NCBI GenBank assembly: GCA_943329845.2
Contig: CALQFM020000045.1
Span: forward strand, 1-34,734
Length of the DNA: 34,734 nucleotides
Reading direction: 5' to 3'
From: Candidatus Kuenenia stuttgartensis
GTDB lineage: Bacteria; Pseudomonadota; Alphaproteobacteria; SMXS01
Shown here in pieces: positions 32,839 to 34,734 of the stretch. Both the position numbers and the translations under genes were made by a program. Position 1 is the stretch's first letter. Every line of letters begins with the position of its first letter. The notes under the pieces were generated by a model that saw nothing but the letters and a program-made list of their open reading frames with translations, made no database searches and had not been told where the DNA came from.

Positions 32839-34575
32839 ATGTCCGATTACGATATCCTGATCCGTGGCGGCACCGTCATCGACGGCACCACAATCCCGCG
32901 CTTTCGCGCCGATGTCGGCATCAAGAACGGCAAGGTCGCCAAGATCGGCGGCATCCGCAAGACGGCGAGCGCCGACAGGGTGATCGACGCCGGCGGCAAC
33001 ATCGTCGCGCCCGGCTATATCGATATCCACACCCATTACGACGCTCAGATCCTGTGGGATCCGTACTGCACGATCTCCGGCTGGCACGGCGTCACTTCCG
33101 TGCTGCTGGGCAATTGCGGCTTCGGTTTCGCGCCGATTCCGCCGCACATGCGCGACCGCGCCATGATGATGATGACCCGCAACGAGGCCATCTCCTTCGA
33201 CACCATGAAGGAAGGCATGGAATGGGACAAATATGGCTGGGAGACGATCCCCGACTGGATCGAGCACCTGAAGCGCATTCCCAAGGGCGTCAACTGCCAG
33301 ACCATGGTGCCGCTCAACCCGCTCTACGCCTATGTGATGGGCAGCGTCGAGGAGGCCAAGAGCCGGCGGCCGACCGAGGCGGAAAAGCAGCGGATGTTCG
33401 CGATCATGAACGAGGCCATGGACCACGGCGCCTGCGGCTTCTCCTACCAGCGCTGCGGCGTGCCTTCGGTGCAGCCCGACTGGGACGGCACGCCGATGCC
33501 GACTGACGTCATCCCCGACTACGAGCTGATCGAATTCGGCCGCGAGCTGGGCAAGCGCGGCGAGGGCTTCATCGAGATGTTCGACGGCGCGCCGTCGGAC
33601 CACGACACGGTCGAGGACTTCATGACGTCGCTGGCCGAGGCGTCGCAGCGGCCCATCGTGCGCAACATCCTGCTGGCCAACGACCGCGACCCCAGGCGCC
33701 ACGAGGCGTTCCTCGACTGGCTGAATGAATCCCACGAGAAGGGGCTGCAGGTCTATGGCATGGGCTTCACCGTCCGTTCGCCCACGCTGCTGACGTTCGA
33801 GGACTGGAGCCTGTGGGACAACGCGCCGCACTGGCACGGGGTGATGAACGGCCCGTATGAGCAGCGCGTCGCCATGATGCGCGACGAGAAGGTTCGCGAA
33901 GGCCTGCGCCAGGACATCGACCGCCGGCTGGTCGGCGGCCTGGGCACGTCGGGCGTGGCGCAGGAACTGCGGGTGCACGGCTCGGCGGGCTATACCCAGC
34001 TCGACAAATATGTCGACCGGGGCGTCGCAGAGATCGCCGCCACCGAGGGCCGGCACATCGCCGACGTCATCCTCGACATCGCCCTCGACTCCGAGTTCAA
34101 GGCCGAGTTCGTCGGCAACGCCTACGACACCTCGGCCGAGACCACCGCCAAGGTGCTGGCCAATCCCTATGTGGTGCCCGGCATCTCCGACGGCGGCGCC
34201 CACTGCCATTTCGTGGTGCAGGGCGCCTATCCCACCGACCTGCTGGAATGGATGGTGCGCGAGCAGGGCTTGATGACCGCCGAGCAGGCGCATTACGGCC
34301 TCAGCCGCCTGCCGGCCCACGTGCTGGGCCTGCCCGACCGCGGCATCCTGCGCGAAGGCGCGCCGGCCGACGTGGTGGTCTACGACCCGGACACCATCCG
34401 CCGCACCCCGTCCTGGGACAAGATGGAGAAGCTCTACGACCAGCCCGCCGGCGGCTGGCGCCGTTCGCAACGGGCCGAGGGCCTCAACTTCACCATCGTC
34501 AACGGCCAGGTCACCTTCGAAGGCCTGGACTGCACCGGCGCAACGCCGGGCGAGGTGCTGCTCAACCGGGGGTGA
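32839..34575 (+). CDS. Second D-aminoacylase-like amidohydrolase, last gene of the catabolic operon
   Basis: A 578-residue relative of the 522-2219 protein. DIHTHYDAQ (H64, H66), GNCGFGFAP (C93) and SDGGAH (D451, H455) are kept. As in the relative, the strands that should end in His carry FIEMFDG and PIVRNILLAND, so the two extra zinc-binding histidines of D-aminoacylase are absent. It also has a distinct DHGACGFSYQRCGVPSVQPD segment and a long SPTLLTFEDWSLWDNAPHW loop. GGGGAG precedes ATG 32839. It lies 28 bases after the Rieske gene. The context suggests hydrolysis of an amide, imide or lactam-like product after oxygenation; this is inference, as the family contains few proteins of proven role. 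Confidence 0.87.
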   Translation: MSDYDILIRGGTVIDGTTIPRFRADVGIKNGKVAKIGGIRKTASADRVIDAGGNIVAPGYIDIHTHYDAQILWDPYCTISGWHGVTSVLLGNCGFGFAPIPPHMRDRAMMMMTRNEAISFDTMKEGMEWDKYGWETIPDWIEHLKRIPKGVNCQTMVPLNPLYAYVMGSVEEAKSRRPTEAEKQRMFAIMNEAMDHGACGFSYQRCGVPSVQPDWDGTPMPTDVIPDYELIEFGRELGKRGEGFIEMFDGAPSDHDTVEDFMTSLAEASQRPIVRNILLANDRDPRRHEAFLDWLNESHEKGLQVYGMGFTVRSPTLLTFEDWSLWDNAPHWHGVMNGPYEQRVAMMRDEKVREGLRQDIDRRLVGGLGTSGVAQELRVHGSAGYTQLDKYVDRGVAEIAATEGRHIADVILDIALDSEFKAEFVGNAYDTSAETTAKVLANPYVVPGISDGGAHCHFVVQGAYPTDLLEWMVREQGLMTAEQAHYGLSRLPAHVLGLPDRGILREGAPADVVVYDPDTIRRTPSWDKMEKLYDQPAGGWRRSQRAEGLNFTIVNGQVTFEGLDCTGATPGEVLLNRG

Positions 34576-34734
34576 TGAGAGAAGTTTAGCCCGAATTATT
34601 CATCAGCCGGGCTATTCCGGGTCGGCGAACGTAGCTTAACCTACTGATTTGGTGTAGAGAATAGGCGCTTAGACCACTCTCGAACACCGGACAGAAAGTG
34701 CCACGCCCGCCATGGTCGACGATAGCGTTGCTGG
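34576..34734. other. Gene-free right end, lower GC
   Basis: No reading frame with coding character is visible. A hand count of 34621-34680 gives about 48% G+C, far below the surrounding genes. A hairpin sits at its left. The composition shift may mark the edge of a different segment, such as a mobile element beyond the window. Confidence 0.4.
34588..34613 (+). other. Hairpin after the last operon gene
   Basis: AGCCCG (34588-34593) and CGGGCT (34608-34613) form 6 bp with a 14-base AT-rich loop, 12 bases after the amidohydrolase stop. No T-run follows, so termination would be weak; it could also be one end of a repeated or mobile sequence. Confidence 0.45.

Noticed and set aside
32818-34470. 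550-residue open frame antisense to the second amidohydrolase
   Set aside because: A shadow frame; a similar antisense frame (495-1865) appears opposite the related gene because both share codon bias.
34712-34734. ATG near the right edge as the start of another gene
   Set aside because: Only seven codons are visible with no ribosome site, so nothing supports it.

Overview
The window is about two-thirds G+C, densely coded (no gene-free gap above about 190 bases) and carries 25 protein genes, including one cut at the left edge. The gene mix suggests an aerobic alphaproteobacterium, perhaps Rhodospirillales- or Rhizobiales-like: two PQQ dehydrogenases, a class II-type cytochrome c', a cytochrome b561-type protein, sarcosine oxidase subunits, luciferase-like flavin oxidoreductases, a Rieske oxygenase and COG3653-type amidohydrolases. 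The placement is inferred from gene content only. I saw no rRNA, tRNA, CRISPR array or transposase gene.

Layout. 1-6040: end of a TenA-family gene; a D-aminoacylase-like amidohydrolase behind a good sigma70-type promoter; a soluble glucose-dehydrogenase-like quinoprotein; and, tail to tail with it with no spare base, a haem-c/PQQ lipoprotein resembling polyvinyl-alcohol dehydrogenase. 6057-9137 (minus): sulfotransferase, then E1 alpha and E1 beta of an acetoin/pyruvate-dehydrogenase-type complex, closed by a clear intrinsic terminator. 9330-10598 (plus): flavin oxidoreductase and a low-GC orphan. 10618-14513 (minus): acyl-CoA synthetase, NAD malic enzyme, cupin. 14575-16335 (plus): TPR-dioxygenase fusion and cytochrome c'. 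16338-21133: glycerol block, with glpK and a cytochrome b leftward and glpD and a Sel1-repeat protein rightward, their start codons only 14 bases apart. 21151-25431 (minus): soxA, soxG and purU. 25573-30448 (plus): FadJ-type beta-oxidation protein and aminopeptidase N. 30577-34575 (plus): flavin oxidoreductase, Rieske oxygenase and a second divergent amidohydrolase, behind a promoter whose spacer contains a perfect 14-bp palindrome.

How the genes fit together. Most are peripheral carbon catabolism: periplasmic alcohol/sugar oxidation (PQQ enzymes), glycerol to dihydroxyacetone phosphate (glpK/glpD), sarcosine to a C1-folate unit and formate (sox/purU), acyl-CoA activation and beta-oxidation, and feeding of C4/C3 intermediates (malic enzyme, E1). 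The most interesting unit is the 30.5-34.6 kb cluster: two oxygenation steps and an amide/imide-type hydrolase under one likely repressor-controlled promoter, with no recognisable substrate. Its hydrolase and the related one at 522-2219 both lack two zinc-binding histidines of classical D-aminoacylase. I found no sign of a defence system, phage or secretion system.
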